Position numbers and translations under genes: made by a program. DNA of 64,000 bases, from positions 1 to 64,000 of the forward strand of contig NZ_FNEY01000014.1 of NCBI RefSeq assembly GCF_900100305.1, read 5' to 3'. Positions 15,798 through 24,690 of the stretch are shown here, in pieces. The notes under the pieces were generated by a model. That model searched no databases, had not been told where the DNA came from, and worked only from the letters and a program-made list of their open reading frames with translations. Each line of letters opens with the position of its first letter. The stretch's first letter is position 1. The stretch comes from Paracidovorax citrulli. GTDB lineage: Bacteria > Pseudomonadota > Gammaproteobacteria > Burkholderiales > Burkholderiaceae_C.

Positions 15798-17966
15798 GTG
15801 CAATCAACAAACATCAACCGGAACCATGGCGCCCACCGCAGTGGTGCATTGCTCCAGCAGCGGACTTCCGGCGCGGGCGACGCTGCCCGGCGCGCCAGCA
15901 CACCGGCACCACAGGGCGATGCACCGGCGCCTATCGCCCCCCGCACGCAGGCCGCGAGGCTGTCGCCGGAAAACCGGGCGCAGGACCGGCCGCCGAGGGC
16001 TGCGCTGCCCGCGCGGGTTCGTGCCGCGCCTCCAGCCATGAGCGATGAGACAGCGGGCGGCGTGGTCGACGAGGTCATGACGTATTTCCAGAAGTATCAG
16101 AAACTCAGGTCCAGCCCGGCGGTGTCTAGCGATGTCGCCGCGCGCATGCTGCCCGGTGCACTGAAGATGGCCCGGCGCGGCCTGGATGCCGTGCCATTCC
16201 TGAGCTTCATGCAGGTCAACAGCGTCCAGGGCCAGCGTGCACGGCAGTTTCTTCCGCAGCAGCTGGCGACCTTGGCCGGTGACCTCTCGGATGAACTGCT
16301 CAACGCTTTCTACGGGGAAAACACCGGAGGCAAGCTCCAATGGCGCATGGATGCGGCCGCTGCCGACCGGAGGCGGATGACACCGGATTTCGATCGGGAA
16401 CTCAACGACTATCTGCGGGGCCTGGACGGCACTCTGCGGCAGCTCGAACCCTGCATGGACGCGATGTCGGTCGCGATCAAGAGCATGGGCACGATGGAGG
16501 AAGTCAAAACCGACGCGGACATGGCCGGTATTCTCAAGCGCGCCGTGGTCGACCTCACGGAAATGCGGTTGAACCGGATCGAGCGGCACCTCGAAGGCAT
16601 CCGGCTGTGCCTCCAGCGCCTCTACATGGAACCGGAGCTGGTCGGTACACCGGCCGGAATCGCGCTCGGTGCGCTGAAAACCCTCACCGCCGACCATGAG
16701 GAAATGCTGAACGCACTCGACGTGCTGCTGGATGCACGTGCTCCCATCTCCCCCGATAAAGCGGCGCAACTGCAGAGGCAACTGGACGCGCTGCTGGGCG
16801 CCGCGCGGGCATTCGTGGAGGCCGCCGGCGCGCAGTTCTCCTCCGAAGGTGACGATCCGTACATCCCTACCGTGCGCCTGGCGCCGCACATCCTGCATTC
16901 TGTCGCGCGCATCGCTGGCGAAATGGAGGACGCCCTGGGGGCCTACAAGCTGCCGCCGTCCGTGGTCAGGCACGTGCAGGGAACCACCTATATGGGCCAG
17001 GCCATCGGCCGGCATGCGGCGATCCGCCATCCGGCCGACAGCGTGGAGTCCGCCGGAAAGATGGAAGTCGCACCCGACACACCGGCTCCCGTGGCACCGC
17101 AACGGCGCAAGGCGCAGGCACGGTCCAGAGTGCACAGGAAGGCTCCGCAGAGCGACAGCGGAACCTCGACCTCCGGCACGCAGGACACTGCGTGCGGTGC
17201 CCTGCTGCAAATGGCTCGCGAACGCCTGGGCGCCTTCAATCGCCCGCCCCAGGCCGGGGTGACCAGCCTGGACGACGTGGTCGCGGTGGGTGCATCGCTC
17301 CGCAAGGACACATCGGCCCTGCAGGTCTATCGCAACGCCGACAGCGATCCGCTGGAAGTCGGCAGGCAGATGCGGCTGGCGATCGACAGCTGGTTTGGCC
17401 ATGCGGGCCGCTGGAAGGGCGTGCAGGACCAGTTGCAGGCATTGCAGGACAGTGACGGCGGGGCGCTGGCGAAAGACCTCCTGAGGAAAATCCGCGAGGA
17501 GCGGATCGAGCCGCTCAGGCAGCTGCACGCGCAGATCGATGCCGTGGAACTGGATCGGGTCAAGACCTTCGCGTATCCCCGGCTCAAGCACGTGGAGCAC
17601 CTGATGCAGGCCGACCCACAGGGCCGGATCCTGAAGGTCGGCGCGCCCGTACCGCTGCGCTCGCAGGGCTTCGACGGCCGGAACCGCGCCACGCTCTTCG
17701 AGGTGACGCTGGATATCGGAACGCTCGCGAACGGCCAGCCCGCGCCGCCGCTCTACGTGCACCTGCACACCCGGCAACCGGTCACGGCCGAAACCTGCCG
17801 CACCATCGCATTCGACGACCTGGACGCCGTTCACGTCAAGAATGCGGAGCAGCGCGGAAAGGGGCGCACCTGGGAGGTGCTCAACAACGCCCTCGACAGC
17901 GTGCACCGCGGCCCCCTGGACGCGAAGGTGCTCGAGCAGCTGCAGCAGCGCATGGCCCGGGACTGA
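15798..17966 (+). CDS. Candidate type III effector, 722 residues
   Basis: The frame opens with GTG at 15798, after AGGCGG. The N-terminus (MQSTNINRNHGAHRSGALLQ) has Ser, Asn and Arg but no acidic residue until position 28, typical of T3SS signals; residues 1-80 are Ala/Pro/Arg-rich and disordered. Residues 80-390 and 450-720 are predicted mostly helical, joined by a basic Pro/Ser linker (about 405-460). No enzyme motif, signal peptide or membrane segment is seen. The perfect PIP box makes it part of the HrpX regulon. Its size and all-helical form recall XopP/HLK-type effectors, but I cannot confirm that. It lies between the core genes ung and ggt as a single-gene insertion. Confidence 0.8.
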   Translation: MQSTNINRNHGAHRSGALLQQRTSGAGDAARRASTPAPQGDAPAPIAPRTQAARLSPENRAQDRPPRAALPARVRAAPPAMSDETAGGVVDEVMTYFQKYQKLRSSPAVSSDVAARMLPGALKMARRGLDAVPFLSFMQVNSVQGQRARQFLPQQLATLAGDLSDELLNAFYGENTGGKLQWRMDAAAADRRRMTPDFDRELNDYLRGLDGTLRQLEPCMDAMSVAIKSMGTMEEVKTDADMAGILKRAVVDLTEMRLNRIERHLEGIRLCLQRLYMEPELVGTPAGIALGALKTLTADHEEMLNALDVLLDARAPISPDKAAQLQRQLDALLGAARAFVEAAGAQFSSEGDDPYIPTVRLAPHILHSVARIAGEMEDALGAYKLPPSVVRHVQGTTYMGQAIGRHAAIRHPADSVESAGKMEVAPDTPAPVAPQRRKAQARSRVHRKAPQSDSGTSTSGTQDTACGALLQMARERLGAFNRPPQAGVTSLDDVVAVGASLRKDTSALQVYRNADSDPLEVGRQMRLAIDSWFGHAGRWKGVQDQLQALQDSDGGALAKDLLRKIREERIEPLRQLHAQIDAVELDRVKTFAYPRLKHVEHLMQADPQGRILKVGAPVPLRSQGFDGRNRATLFEVTLDIGTLANGQPAPPLYVHLHTRQPVTAETCRTIAFDDLDAVHVKNAEQRGKGRTWEVLNNALDSVHRGPLDAKVLEQLQQRMARD

Positions 17967-18052
17967 TGCCGCCACGGCGGGCGCCGCGCGGGCCGCGCAC
18001 CTGCAAGAATGCCGTCTCCATCCGAACGCATTCCTGAAGGAGACAACGCACC

Positions 18053-19669
18053 ATGACTGCACCCCACGGCGACCGCGCCATCGACTGGACCCTGCCCTAT
18101 GCCTCGCACCGCAGCGCGGTCATGGGCCGCAATGTCGTTTCCACCTCGCAGCCCCTGGCCGCCCAGGCCGGGCTGCGGATGCTGCAGGCGGGCGGCAATG
18201 CGGTCGATGCGGCCCTGGCCGCGGCGATGGTGCTCACCGTGGTCGAGCCCACGGGCTGCGGCATCGGCAGCGATGCATTCGCCATCGTATGGGACGGCCA
18301 GAAACTGCACGGCCTGAACGCCTCGGGGCGGGCCCCCGCCGCCTGGACACCCGGCTACTTCGCCGAGCGCGGCGGCATCCCGGAGACGGGCTGGAACGCC
18401 GTGACGGTGCCGGGCGCCGTCTCGGGCTGGGTGGCGCTCTCGCGGCGCTTCGGCCGCCTGCCTTTCGCGCAGCTCGCGCAGCCGGCCATCGATTACGCGC
18501 GCGGCGGTTTCGCCGTCTCGCCCACCATCGCCCGGCAATGGGCGCTGGGGGCCGCCAGGCTGGGGAGCCAGCCGGGGTTCGCCGAATGCTTCCTGCCCGG
18601 CGGCCGCGCGCCGCGCGCGGGCGAGATCTTCCGCAGCGAAGCCCATGCCCGCACGCTGGAGCGCATCGCCGCCACCGAAGGCGAGGACTTCTACCGGGGC
18701 GAACTGGCCCGGCAGATGGCCGCGCACGCCCGCGCGAACGGCGGCGCGATGACCGAGGACGATCTCGCGGCCCACCAGGCCGACTGGGTGGGTACCGTGA
18801 GCCGGCGCTTCGGGAACTCCGTGATCCACGAGATCCCGCCCAACGGCCAGGGCATCGCTGCGCTGATGGCGCTGGGCATGCTGGACGCGGCCGGCATCGG
18901 TGCGCAGCCGGTGGACCACGTGGACACCGTGCATGCGAGCATCGAGGCGATGAAGCTCGCGCTGGCGGATCTGTACCGCCACAACGCCGACGCGGACGCC
19001 ATGCGCGTGGCCGCGCGCGACCTGCTGTCGGATGCCTACGTGCGCGAGCGCGCCGCACTCATCGACCCGGCCCGCGCGGGCGACCCCGGCCACGGCACGC
19101 CGCGCCCGGGCGGCACCGTGTACCTCGCCGCGGCCGACGAGAGCGGCATGATGGTCTCCTTCATCCAGTCCAACTACATGGGCTTCGGCTCCGGCGTGGT
19201 GGTGCCGGGCACGGGCATCAGCCTGCAGAACCGCGGCCACTGCTTCACCGCCGAAGCCGGCCACGCGAACGAGGTGGCGCCGCGCAAGCGCCCCTCGCAC
19301 ACCATCATCCCGGCCTTCGCGATGGATGCCGACGGCGCGCCGCGCATGGCCTTCGGCGTCATGGGCGGGCCGATGCAGTCGCAGGGCCACGTGCAGATGG
19401 CGCTGCGCGTGCTGCGCTACGGCCAGAACCCCCAGGCCGCTGCCGATGCACCGCGCTGGCGCGTGACGGGCGGCCGCGGCGTGGCCGTGGAGCCGGCATT
19501 CGATCCCGCCGTGGTCGGGGCGCTGCGCGCGCGCGGCCACGACGTGGCGGTGGAGGCGGGTGATGGCGTCTTCGCGTTCGGCGGCGCCCAGCTGGTGCTG
19601 CGGCTGGACAGCGGTGCCTATGCCGCGGGATCGGACCCGCGCAAGGACGGGCACGCCGTCGCGTACTGA
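18053..19669 (+). CDS. ggt: Gamma-glutamyltransferase family protein
   Basis: A 538-residue Ntn-hydrolase proenzyme. The N-terminal part has GGNAVDAALAAAMVLTVVEP (residues 48-67). The expected self-cleavage site is before T355 in GGTVYLAAADE, which would become the catalytic N-terminal Thr of the small subunit. There is no clear signal peptide, so it is probably cytoplasmic, unlike the periplasmic enzyme of E. coli. It hydrolyses or transfers gamma-glutamyl groups such as that of glutathione. GAAGGAGA lies before the ATG. It stands between two PIP-controlled effector candidates but has no PIP box of its own. Confidence 0.92.
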   Translation: MTAPHGDRAIDWTLPYASHRSAVMGRNVVSTSQPLAAQAGLRMLQAGGNAVDAALAAAMVLTVVEPTGCGIGSDAFAIVWDGQKLHGLNASGRAPAAWTPGYFAERGGIPETGWNAVTVPGAVSGWVALSRRFGRLPFAQLAQPAIDYARGGFAVSPTIARQWALGAARLGSQPGFAECFLPGGRAPRAGEIFRSEAHARTLERIAATEGEDFYRGELARQMAAHARANGGAMTEDDLAAHQADWVGTVSRRFGNSVIHEIPPNGQGIAALMALGMLDAAGIGAQPVDHVDTVHASIEAMKLALADLYRHNADADAMRVAARDLLSDAYVRERAALIDPARAGDPGHGTPRPGGTVYLAAADESGMMVSFIQSNYMGFGSGVVVPGTGISLQNRGHCFTAEAGHANEVAPRKRPSHTIIPAFAMDADGAPRMAFGVMGGPMQSQGHVQMALRVLRYGQNPQAAADAPRWRVTGGRGVAVEPAFDPAVVGALRARGHDVAVEAGDGVFAFGGAQLVLRLDSGAYAAGSDPRKDGHAVAY

Positions 19670-19691
19670 AACCAGGAGGGCGGGAAGCCCC

Positions 19692-19753
19692 TTCGCACCG
19701 CCGTGCAGGGGTTCGCATGGGGCTCCACGCGAAGACGGCGGCAAGCGGATCAT
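19692..19753 (+). promoter_or_regulatory. Perfect PIP-box promoter of effector candidate 2
   Basis: TTCGC (19692-19696), 15 nt, TTCGC (19712-19716), then 31 nt and GATCAT (19748-19753), which differs from YANNNT only at the first base. The box lies 22 nt after the ggt stop. The predicted transcript starts about 90 nt upstream of the ATG at 19852. Confidence 0.88.
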
Positions 19754-19851
19754 TGCGCTACTTCCGCAGTGCGGGAAACGGATGCCGGTCATGCCCTGCA
19801 TTGCGTGAGGCCCGGCATTGCCTCCACCTCACTGCACGACATTCACCCATC

Positions 19852-20322
19852 ATGCGAAACTTATTCATTGGATCCGGTAGCAGCAGCCGCCGTGCTTCAC
19901 GGGCAGAGCAGACTCCGGAAGAGTTGCGTCCCGGAAGCGCGCAAAGAGCAGCCCTGTTTCACAATATCGACAGCAAGCTGGAAGCGCTTTCGTCCAACCG
20001 CTCCCGGATCACCAATGTGCTGCAGCACCAAACGTCCCACCTGATCCCTCCCAGGGATCTGCGGTCGCTGAAGCATGAGCTGAACGCCATCGGACACGAC
20101 CGCCACCAGCTGGAGTTCGCGCGGGCGTTGCTGGAGGACGCGTCCCATGTCAGGCCTCGTCCGAGTCCGCTGGACGTCGTGGCCGGTGCCTACGCAGCCT
20201 TGAACAGCGCCAACCGCCACCTTGCTCGCGTCGATGACCAGAGCGTCCTGGACGATCGGGAGATCGTCCGGGGGCTCCATGAGTTCGATCCGGAGTTCCT
20301 CTATCCGCGCGAAAGGGACTGA
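19852..20322 (+). CDS. Candidate small type III effector, 156 residues
   Basis: The product begins MRNLFIGSGSSSRRASRAEQ: polar, Ser/Arg-rich, first acidic residue at 19, as in T3SS signals. The rest is helical and charged, with no signal peptide, membrane segment or known catalytic motif. I do not recognise the family. The start at 19852 is the first ATG of this frame downstream of the -10 box; a start at 19717 would lie upstream of the transcript. No clear ribosome binding site is seen. A perfect PIP box precedes it. It converges with queA, 30 nt apart. A chaperone or hpa-type accessory protein is possible instead of an effector. Confidence 0.7.
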   Translation: MRNLFIGSGSSSRRASRAEQTPEELRPGSAQRAALFHNIDSKLEALSSNRSRITNVLQHQTSHLIPPRDLRSLKHELNAIGHDRHQLEFARALLEDASHVRPRPSPLDVVAGAYAALNSANRHLARVDDQSVLDDREIVRGLHEFDPEFLYPRERD

Positions 20323-20352
20323 CGTCCCTGCGGCGGCCGCGACGGACCCACG

Positions 20353-21462
20353 TCAACGCCGCGCCAGCAGCATCGCGTCCCCGTAGCTGAAGAACCGGTA
20401 GCGCTGCGCGATCGCGTGGCGGTAGAGGCCCATGGCATGGTCGTAGCCCGTGAAGGCGCTGATGAGCATCATCAGCGTGCTCTTGGGCAGGTGGAAGTTG
20501 GTAATCAGCAGGTCCACCACCTGGAAGGCGAAGCCTGGCGTGATGAAGATGTCGGTATCGCCGGTGGCCTGCCCGCTGCGCGCCCAGGATTCGAGCGTGC
20601 GCACCGTCGTCGTGCCTACGGCCACCACGCGGCCGCCGCGCTGCCGGCAGCGCTCCAGCGCGGCCAGCGTGGCCAGCGGTACCTCGTACCACTCGCTGTG
20701 CATGCGGTGGTCCGCCAGGCTCTCGGTCTTCACGGGCTGGAAGGTGCCGGCGCCCACGTGCAGCGTGACGCTCGCGCGCTCCACGCCGCGCGCCGCCAGC
20801 GCCGCCAGCACTCCTTCGTCGAAATGCAGCGCCGCCGTGGGCGCCGCCACCGCGCCCGGCGCGCGCGCGAACACCGTCTGGTAGCGCTCGGCATCCTCGG
20901 CCGCATCGGGATCGCCGCCGCCTTCCTGGTGACGTTCGATGTAGGGCGGCAGCGGCATGTGGCCGTGGCGCTCCATGAGCGCATGCGGGCCCGCGCCGTC
21001 GGGGCTCGACAGCGCGAAGCGGAACAGCGGGCCGTCCTCGTCGGGCCAGCGGCCCAGCAGCGTCGCGCCGAAGCCCCCGCCCGCCGGGCCGCCGGCCATG
21101 TGCAGCGTGGCCCCCACGGCGGGCTTCTTGCTCACCTTCATGTGCGCGACCACCTCGTTGCCGGCCTCGCCGCCGGGGCCCACGAGCACCCGCTCGATCA
21201 ACAGCTCCACCTTGCCGCCGCTGGCCTTCCCGCCGAACACGCGGGCCTTGACCACGCGCGTGTCGTTGAACACCAGCAGGTCGCCCGGCTGCAGCAGTTC
21301 CGGCAGCTCGCGGAAGATGCGGTCCACGGGCGCCTCCGCGCGGCCATCGAGCAGGCGCGAGGCGCTGCGCTCGGGCGCGGGGTGCTGGGCGATGAGTTCG
21401 GGAGGCAGCGAGAAATCGAAGTCGCTGAGGGTGAAGGCGCGGGGTGGCTGGCTGGCGGACAT
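20353..21462 (-). CDS. queA: S-adenosylmethionine:tRNA ribosyltransferase-isomerase
   Basis: A 369-residue enzyme that moves the ribose of SAM onto 7-aminomethyl-deazaguanine in tRNA to make epoxyqueuosine. Typical stretches are [20 protein letters not shown] near the start, [32 protein letters not shown] and [16 protein letters not shown] near the end. A Gly/Pro-rich insert is present around residue 115. The start at 21462 fits the family N-terminus. No tgt is next to it. Confidence 0.96.
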   Translation of the reverse strand: MSASQPPRAFTLSDFDFSLPPELIAQHPAPERSASRLLDGRAEAPVDRIFRELPELLQPGDLLVFNDTRVVKARVFGGKASGGKVELLIERVLVGPGGEAGNEVVAHMKVSKKPAVGATLHMAGGPAGGGFGATLLGRWPDEDGPLFRFALSSPDGAGPHALMERHGHMPLPPYIERHQEGGGDPDAAEDAERYQTVFARAPGAVAAPTAALHFDEGVLAALAARGVERASVTLHVGAGTFQPVKTESLADHRMHSEWYEVPLATLAALERCRQRGGRVVAVGTTTVRTLESWARSGQATGDTDIFITPGFAFQVVDLLITNFHLPKSTLMMLISAFTGYDHAMGLYRHAIAQRYRFFSYGDAMLLARR

Positions 21463-21611
21463 GGGGGCTTGAGGGCCGGACGGGCCCGTTCCAAGGAGAG
21501 GGATCAGGAAGACGAAGCCTCCGATTCTCCCATGGAGGGGTGGGCGCTTTGTCGGGCCAGGTGCCGGCGGCAGGGCGTTTGATCGCTGATCGGCGCCTTG
21601 GCGCGGGCGAC

Positions 21612-21910
21612 TTACAGGCGGCGGTCTTCGATGGCTTTCTCGCACCGATGCGGATCGGCGATCCCGAAGCGGACAGCGCAGTAGTCCCGGAACGCCTGCT
21701 GCCGTGCCGCGTCCAGGGTGTCGAAGGCATCCCTGTCCAGCCCCTGTTGCGCAGGTTCTTGAAGAGCAGTACCCACGTGGGACGAGACTTGAGGAATGGC
21801 TCCCATGCGCTTCCAACCTCATGGTCTCCGACGTATCGGTCGAAGCCGACCCACAGCCAGCTGCCGAACAGCAGCACGGTGGCAATTCCCAGAGTGGCTC
21901 GGACCTTCAC
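21612..21910 (-). pseudogene. Frameshifted small membrane-anchored protein
   Basis: Two frames complement each other. From GTG at 21910 one frame gives a membrane helix ([20 protein letters not shown]) and a soluble stretch up to about 21740. A second frame then gives [20 protein letters not shown] and ends ...[10 protein letters not shown] at 21612. Joined, they make a protein of about 100 residues with one N-terminal membrane segment. The break lies around 21735-21760 and equals a one- or two-base change. It could be a true mutation, a sequencing error or programmed frameshifting. The family is unknown. Its GTG overlaps the stop of a small frame upstream (GTGA). Confidence 0.5.
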
Positions 21911-22059
21911 GGTGGCATGAGTCCGAAGTGGGTTCGCAATTGTTGGGCCATGGCGAGCCCGTGAACTCCCGGGCATGCACGGCTGCTGCCCGCCGCCGCT
22001 GCAAATTCTCGGTGCCCGCCCAAAGCCTTGATGGGGAAGAACTCTTTCAAGGTGCTCAC
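21907..22059 (-). CDS. Possible 50-residue protein upstream of the frameshifted gene
   Basis: GTG at 22059 opens a 50-codon frame (starting STLKEFFPIKALGG after the first residue) that ends TGA at 21907, overlapping the GTG of the next gene by 4 nt as in operons. The frame remains open upstream of the GTG for a further stretch to about 22110, so it may be the 3' end of a decayed larger gene. Local GC is lower than in the flanks, which suggests transferred or decaying DNA. No family is recognised. Confidence 0.3.
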   Translation of the reverse strand: MSTLKEFFPIKALGGHREFAAAAGSSRACPGVHGLAMAQQLRTHFGLMPP

Positions 22060-22260
22060 CAAATTTTCTGCCGCTCTTCGCTGAAGGTCAGAGGGCTAAT
22101 CGTTGGAGAAATCGAGCATGTCTTTTTGCACGCCTAGAAATTCGGAGACTCCCCCAGGCATGCCCCGCTTTTTGAATTCCTGTGTCCTGGGTGGCGGGCG
22201 GCCTCTCGCGGGCCGGTGCCTGCCACTGTAGGAGCGGCCTGGGCGCCGCATGCGGACGAT

Positions 22261-23226
22261 TCAGCGCAAGACTTGGACGCGATCAGGGGAAGCGGCCTCG
22301 CCCTGCAGTTCCCGCAGCCGCTCCGTGCGCCAGTCGCGCGGGCTCAGGCCGTGCCACTGGCGGAAGCGCCGCGCGAAGTACGCCTCGTCCGCGAAGCCGC
22401 AGCGCCGCGCGATCTCGCCGATGCGCTCCCCGGTGGCCAGCAGCAGTTCCTGCGCGAGGGCCAGCCGGCGCTCGGTCAGCAGTTCGGTGAAGGTCCGGCC
22501 CGTTTCCTTCTTGATGAGGTGGGCGAGGTAGTTGGGCGAGAGGCAGGCCGCCTCGGCCGCGCTCGCGAGCGTGGGCTCGCCCGCCAGTTCGCCGCGCAGG
22601 TAGCGCAGCACCCGGGCCAGGGCCGCGCGCCGGCTGCCGCGCTGTGCCTGGTTGGCCGCCAGGGCACGCAACTCCACCTCCCGGTACCGGCAGGCGCGCG
22701 CCAGCAACTCCAGCAGCCCGCCGCGGATGCGCGCCGCCGATGCCAGCCGGCGCGACGTGTTCTCCTGTTGCAGCATGTCCAGCACCGCCAGCACGGCCTG
22801 CCAGTCCGCGCCACCGAAGGTGAAGTCCAGGTGTTCCTGGAACTGGAACGGAGCGAGCTCGGGCGCGAGCGCCAGCGGAACGTCCTCCAGGTCCAGCGGG
22901 TCCACGCGCAGGTCGGGCCAGAGAAAGCGCTGGCTGAAGTTCACCACCAGCCAGCGCGTGCCGGGCGGATGCGGCACCAGGTGCATGCGGTGCGGCAGCA
23001 CGAAGCTCAGCGTCCCCGGGGTGAAGGGGCGCACGGTGCCGCCCACGTGGTGCTGCGTCGCCCCCTCGAGGCTCACCTGGATCTGGAAATACTCGTGCTT
23101 GTGCGGCTGCGTGAGCGGCGCGCGGCCGCTCTGGTCGCGTATGTCGAAGTCCAGGTGCCGGGAGCGCTCCGCCATCGCATACGTGCGCACGGCCGGGCAC
23201 GCGCGTTCCGGACGCGCCCGGCTCAT
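22261..23226 (-). CDS. AraC-family transcriptional regulator
   Basis: A 321-residue regulator. Residues 30-140 form a cupin-like sensor domain (HKHEYFQIQVSLEG) and residues about 205-305 the two-helix-turn-helix AraC domain (LASAAEAACLSPNYLAHLIK and IGEIARRCGFADEAYFARRF). The effector molecule is unknown. Its ATG overlaps the stop of the HD-GYP gene (ATGA), so both are made from one transcript. It is not obviously HrpX: it lies outside the T3SS region and nothing ties it to PIP boxes. A target gene is not evident nearby. Confidence 0.9.
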   Translation of the reverse strand: MSRARPERACPAVRTYAMAERSRHLDFDIRDQSGRAPLTQPHKHEYFQIQVSLEGATQHHVGGTVRPFTPGTLSFVLPHRMHLVPHPPGTRWLVVNFSQRFLWPDLRVDPLDLEDVPLALAPELAPFQFQEHLDFTFGGADWQAVLAVLDMLQQENTSRRLASAARIRGGLLELLARACRYREVELRALAANQAQRGSRRAALARVLRYLRGELAGEPTLASAAEAACLSPNYLAHLIKKETGRTFTELLTERRLALAQELLLATGERIGEIARRCGFADEAYFARRFRQWHGLSPRDWRTERLRELQGEAASPDRVQVLR

Positions 23227-24518
23227 CCGGCCGTGCCCCCGGGCCGCGCCCAGAGATCGACGAGGTCCGGGAAGCGCCAGGTGTCCGGATCCTCGCGCGC
23301 GACGATCTTGTCGCCGCTCCCGGCCGCCGAGAGATCGACCACCTCGGGCGGTATGCGCAGGTCGGACCTGGTGGAGAAGAACACCTTCACGCGCGGCGAG
23401 ACCAGCGAGGCGGACTGCTCCATCACCACCCCGATGCGGCCCGAGGCGAGCCGCACCAGCGAGCCGACGGGATAGATGCCGATGCTCTTGACGAAAGCCT
23501 GGAACAGCCGTGCGTCGAAATGCCCGTGCGTCCACTCGGCCATGCGGCGCAGCGACTCGGCCGGGTCCCAGCCGCGCTTGTAGGGCCGGTCGGACGTGAT
23601 GGCGTCGTACACATCGCAGATCGCCGTCATGCGCGCGATCAGGCCGATGCCCTCGCCCGCGAGCCGGTGCGGGTAGCCGCTGCCGTCCATCTTCTCGTGG
23701 TGGTGCAGGCAGGCGTCCAGCACCTCCTCGTCCACGCCGCCGCAGGCCAGGAGCATCCTGTGGCCGTGCTCGGAGTGGCTGCGGATCACGTCGAACTCGT
23801 CGTCGGTGAGCTTGCCGGGCTTGTTCAGCACCGACAGCGGGATGCGCGCCTTGCCGATGTCGTGCATGAGGCCGGCCATGCCGGCGGTGCGCAGGCGCTC
23901 TCCCTCCAGGCCGATCTGGCGGCCCAGGGCCACCATGAGCGCGCACACGGCCACCGAATGCATGTAGGTGTAGTCGTCCGCGGTCTTCAGGCGCGCGAGA
24001 CTGATGAGGGCCGACGGATTGCGCGTCACCGAGTCCGAGATTTCCTCGACGAGGCTGCGGGCCTCGGTCGAGTCCACCACCCGGCCCATGCGTGCCTCGG
24101 TGAACATCGAGGTCATCGTCTGGCGGGCGTGGCTGGTCAGGGCGGCCGCATGGGCCAGTTCCTCGGACATGCTGGCCGGCCGCGTTCCCCGTGGGCGCGC
24201 CTGGATGGGAGGAGCTGCCGGGGAAGGCGGGGACGGCGCGACCTTGAGCTCCGGCATGTCCTGAAGCTTCTGGAAATCCGTCTCCCTCCGGGCCTCGGCC
24301 TGCTCGGGCGTGACGGCCTCCACCCCGGCGGCGACGTCGCGCCCCTTGGACACGTCGATCCAGACCTCCTGGATGGCCGTCGCGTGGATGCGCGCGAGAT
24401 CCGCCGCATCCTGAAGCACGAAACCCGTGCGCCAGAATGGATGGTCCATCCAGGACCCGCAGAACTGGTGCAGGTACATGCCCAGGGTGAGGTGCTGTAC
24501 GCTGATTCGCTTGAGCAT
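23223..24518 (-). CDS. HD-GYP c-di-GMP phosphodiesterase with DUF3391 domain
   Basis: A 431-residue cytoplasmic protein. Residues 1-105 are a DUF3391-type domain (MLKRISVQHLTLGMYLHQFC). The HD-GYP domain has H187, HD at 219-220, the full HHHEKMDGSGYP motif (272-283) and CDVYDAITSDRPYK (301-314), so all metal ligands expected for hydrolysing cyclic di-GMP are present. It is likely to lower c-di-GMP and affect motility or biofilm. It is divergent from recG and overlaps the AraC-family gene by 4 nt. Confidence 0.93.
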   Translation of the reverse strand: MLKRISVQHLTLGMYLHQFCGSWMDHPFWRTGFVLQDAADLARIHATAIQEVWIDVSKGRDVAAGVEAVTPEQAEARRETDFQKLQDMPELKVAPSPPSPAAPPIQARPRGTRPASMSEELAHAAALTSHARQTMTSMFTEARMGRVVDSTEARSLVEEISDSVTRNPSALISLARLKTADDYTYMHSVAVCALMVALGRQIGLEGERLRTAGMAGLMHDIGKARIPLSVLNKPGKLTDDEFDVIRSHSEHGHRMLLACGGVDEEVLDACLHHHEKMDGSGYPHRLAGEGIGLIARMTAICDVYDAITSDRPYKRGWDPAESLRRMAEWTHGHFDARLFQAFVKSIGIYPVGSLVRLASGRIGVVMEQSASLVSPRVKVFFSTRSDLRIPPEVVDLSAAGSGDKIVAREDPDTWRFPDLVDLWARPGGTAG

Positions 24519-24690
24519 GGGGCGGAAAAAGGGGCTGGGACAGGAGGATCGGCCGGCTGCGAGAGCATGTTAGCCTTTTGCGCGCGCCCGTGGAGCGTGC
24601 GGCAAGCCGTTTCCATTTTTGCATTTATTGCGGATTTTGCCATTTCTGCGCGGCAAGCAATGTTTCCTCCGCTCTCCCGTCGTTTCGCCC

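Noticed and set aside
1-20322. Insertion sequences or transposases around the T3SS genes and effectors
   Set aside because: No transposase motif or terminal inverted repeats were found in the intergenic regions.
22261-23226. AraC-family gene as the HrpX activator of the PIP boxes
   Set aside because: Its cupin-type N-terminus and its coupling to an HD-GYP gene do not resemble HrpX/HrpB, and it is outside the hrp cluster. No evidence links it.
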